From Westiellopsis prolifica IICB1 (GTDB taxonomy: Bacteria; Cyanobacteriota; Cyanobacteriia; Cyanobacteriales; Nostocaceae), in contig NZ_NAPS01000002.1 in NCBI RefSeq assembly GCF_004323185.1, forward strand, positions 1 through 36,275: DNA of 36,275 nt, given 5' to 3'. Shown one piece after another: positions 34,456-36,275 of the stretch; the first letter of the stretch is position 1, and each line of letters begins with the position of its first letter. The notes under the pieces are model-generated. The model was given only the letters and a program-made list of their open reading frames with translations, did not search any database and had not been told where the DNA came from. Both the position numbers and the translations under genes were made by a program.

Positions 34456-35715
34456 TCATTTCTTAACTAAAATATATGCCGTGGCATATTCAGGTAATTG
34501 ACTAATGTACTTGGTAAAATCTTTATTAGTCTTAAAAATACCTGCCAAAAAATCGAGCTGATAAAGATTTGGTAAAAATGCTCCGCCTGTATCGGCTATT
34601 ACTCCCATTTTTAATTGTTTACTTTTACCTTGACCATACTCAATCACAATTACCCGACCTAAACCGATATTCAATACATCGCCTGCGAAAGTTACTCCTG
34701 GCTTAATGGAAATTTTTGCGTCAATCTTATATCCATAGCCTTTAATTGCATTCACTTTTCTAAAATACCAATAGCGCTTTTGTGCTGTTGGTTTCACACC
34801 TCGCACATAAGACATGCCGTTGTTTCTATCAACATTAAAAAACTCTCTCGTACCATCTGTAAAATTAATTAATATAGTTCCTTGCATCAAGGCTTCTTCT
34901 AAACCTTTGCGAGTCAAATAAGCAAGAGGTTCAACTTTACCATATTCTCTTCCACCAGGTTCATATATACCTGATAAAACATCCTGCTTGGTATATCTAG
35001 TATAAAATTTATCGCTCGTCAAATTATCTTTTAAACTGTAAATTGGTATATTATAAGTAGAAGTTTTTTTATGAGATCCTGTATGGGTGAAAACAGCATA
35101 CTTAGTAATTCTGAGCCGTTTTTGCTGAGGGTTCTGTGGCTTATAAGCAGACCATTTAATTACTTTAAAATTAGTATTAATAAAATTAGGATCTTGTAAG
35201 CGAGTCGTACGATTATTAGCGATATCTTCTTTTAATACCGCAATCATAAAATCTAGGGTTTTCAGTGTGTCTTGGACACTAACACCCGTAGTTCCTAGTA
35301 ATCCTGTTCGGAGAATATCTGGATCTTGATTAGCGTGGTCTTGATAATATTTTCTCGTGTTAGTAAGGACAAATAATAAATCTTTTTGATTGAAATTAAC
35401 TTTATTCTTTGGTAAGTTGGCAGCAGAAATAATTTTATTACCGTTAACGCTATATTTATACTTTTTAAATTCATCAATAACCTTATATGGTGCAGAAGCT
35501 GAAATCAATTCTGCTCTTGATAGAAAATCATTTTGTTTACCTAGATTATTTCCTGGCAATTTTGTAGTAGTTATAGGTTTTGGTGGAACAGAAGCTAGAG
35601 AAATTTGCTGTTGAGTGTTGGACTGAGTATGTAAACAGTCACCGACCAAACCAGCAGATAATAAAGTAGCAAAAGCAATAAGCAGACGAAATGTTTGATT
35701 AAATAAAATACTCAT
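34456..35715 (-). CDS. MltA/3D-domain-like cell wall protein (putative lytic transglycosylase)
   Basis: 419 aa with an N-terminal signal peptide (FRLLIAFATLLSAGLVGD). A Cys follows at about residue 27, but the lipobox is poor. The C-terminal third resembles the MltA/3D double-psi barrel: KIDAKISIKPGVTFAGDVL, then MGVIADTGGAFLPN with the ADTGGA signature whose Asp375 would be catalytic. The middle part (RKGLEEALMQGTILINF) fits the MltA-type insertion. It should act on peptidoglycan in the periplasm or outer membrane. The first 200 residues match nothing I know. It is convergent with devA and separated by repeats, so probably unrelated to the lipid pathway. Confidence 0.65.
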   Translation of the reverse strand: MSILFNQTFRLLIAFATLLSAGLVGDCLHTQSNTQQQISLASVPPKPITTTKLPGNNLGKQNDFLSRAELISASAPYKVIDEFKKYKYSVNGNKIISAANLPKNKVNFNQKDLLFVLTNTRKYYQDHANQDPDILRTGLLGTTGVSVQDTLKTLDFMIAVLKEDIANNRTTRLQDPNFINTNFKVIKWSAYKPQNPQQKRLRITKYAVFTHTGSHKKTSTYNIPIYSLKDNLTSDKFYTRYTKQDVLSGIYEPGGREYGKVEPLAYLTRKGLEEALMQGTILINFTDGTREFFNVDRNNGMSYVRGVKPTAQKRYWYFRKVNAIKGYGYKIDAKISIKPGVTFAGDVLNIGLGRVIVIEYGQGKSKQLKMGVIADTGGAFLPNLYQLDFLAGIFKTNKDFTKYISQLPEYATAYILVKK

Positions 35716-35837
35716 AACTATAAAAATTTAATTTCGGAGAAAGTTTTGTGTTCTAAATTGTAATTTTAAATTATAATTTAACTGTAATTTCACATTAAAA
35801 CTTAAAATATTAATAGTTATCTTATATCTTGCACCTA

Positions 35838-35951
35838 GCCCTAAATTAAAATTTGGGCTGAAAGCTAAAGTCGGTTCAAGACCGACTGGCTCAGGTTTTA
35901 AGTCATTCAGGATGGTTTCATTTATCCGCTTTCTTGTACCCTGCTCGGAAT
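35838..35951. repeat. compound palindromic repeat region
   Basis: Three elements in a row: an imperfect hairpin AGCCCTAAATT / AATTTGGGCT (35838-35859), a perfect hairpin AGTCGGT-TCAAG-ACCGACT (35869-35887), and the 19-mer CTTGTACCCTGCTCGGAAT (35933-35951), which recurs inverted at 12566-12584. An open frame across this stretch (35728-35961, minus) is made of repeat sequence and is not annotated as a gene. Confidence 0.65.
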
Positions 35952-36009
35952 TATCGGTCATGTTGAGGTACTACTTCGCCACGCAAATTTTGACAGGTTG
36001 CGAGGGGTT

Positions 36010-36042
36010 AGATCCCCGACTTTTTAAAAAAGTCGGGGATCT
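36010..36042. repeat. palindromic hairpin repeat (GATCCCCGACTT family)
   Basis: AGATCCCCGACTTTTT followed directly by its reverse complement. The arms match the hairpin at 2152-2184 apart from the loop, showing a repeat family rather than a single terminator. Confidence 0.75.
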
Positions 36043-36074
36043 GGCCAACTTGTCAAAATCAATATGGTGAACTA

Positions 36075-36200
36075 GTACTTCAAACTCGTGTTGAGGTACT
36101 TCAAAGTCGTGTTGAGGTACTTCAAACTTGTGTTGAGGTACTTCAAACTTGTGTTGAGGTACTTCAAACTTGTGTTGAGGTACTTCAAACTTGTGTTGCT
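36075..36200. repeat. 21-bp tandem repeat, six copies
   Basis: Six head-to-tail copies of a 21-bp unit starting GTACTTCAAACTTGTGTTGAG, with one to three base changes in the first copies. There are no spacers, so it is not a CRISPR array. Because 21 is a multiple of three, both strands stay open: the plus strand reads VLQTCVE units and the minus strand HKFEVPQ units. The minus-strand frame continues to a stop at 35971 but has no start codon. Confidence 0.85.
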
Positions 36201-36275
36201 GTACTACTAGCTCAAATTGCTTTATGACTACTTCAAAAAATCAAAAGATCTCCTTGAAACATGCTTTAGCTTGCA

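Noticed and set aside
35728-35961. 77-aa minus-strand open frame
   Set aside because: It runs through palindromic repeat sequence (AGTCGGT hairpin, CCGAGCAGGGTACAAG) and is AT-driven at its end; not a credible protein.
36075-36200. Possible CRISPR array
   Set aside because: Copies are directly adjacent with no spacers; it is a plain tandem repeat.

Overview
The window looks like a filamentous, probably heterocyst-forming cyanobacterium (Nostocales). Signs of this are the many GCGATCGC (HIP1) sites inside genes and gaps, short tandem heptamer and 9-mer repeats between genes, a low-GC background, a PUFA-synthase/heterocyst-glycolipid type polyketide synthase, and a DevBCA exporter. No species can be fixed from the sequence alone.

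Layout. Positions 1-4600 (+ strand) hold ordinary genes: folB, a REC-PAS-GGDEF signalling protein, and a sugar ABC binding protein plus one MalF-type permease, separated by short tandem repeats. Positions 4639-5810 are a complete IS630-family element with TA flanks and a -1 frameshift signal. Positions 28801 down to 6133 (- strand) are one co-directional block of twelve genes, about 22.7 kb, closed by a good intrinsic terminator at 5951-5983. In transcription order it encodes: a 2381-aa PfaA/HglE-like synthase (KS-AT-linker-ACP-ACP-KR-DH); a 1065-aa PfaB-like protein with a dead KS and an AT; a PfaD-like enoyl reductase; a DarA-like flavodoxin-fold aromatase; a DarB-like KASIII; a fatty acid desaturase; a free ACP; a 623-aa protein of unknown function that starts with a TubC-type docking domain; two tandem HHxxxDG acyltransferases; an SDR; and a DUF2141 exported protein. 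On the + strand (30430-34180) a small HTH-like protein precedes devB-devC-devA. The window ends with an MltA-like cell wall protein (- strand), several palindromic repeats and a 21-bp tandem repeat.

Working model (inference). The iterative synthase builds long beta-ketoacyl chains. The DarB-like enzyme releases and joins two chains by head-to-head condensation and ring closure, which would explain why no thioesterase or reductase is seen. The DarA-like enzyme aromatises the ring to a dialkylresorcinol, the desaturase modifies a chain, the acyltransferase pair esterifies the ring hydroxyls, and DevBCA exports the lipid. A PUFA-synthase-type chain builder joined to a Dar-type module, a docking-domain protein of unknown function and an envelope-lipid exporter is the most unusual content here and may be an undescribed resorcinol-lipid pathway. 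Notable residue-level oddities are a Ser-to-Pro change that removes the phosphopantetheine site of the first ACP, and a Tyr-to-Phe change in the SDR YxxxK motif.
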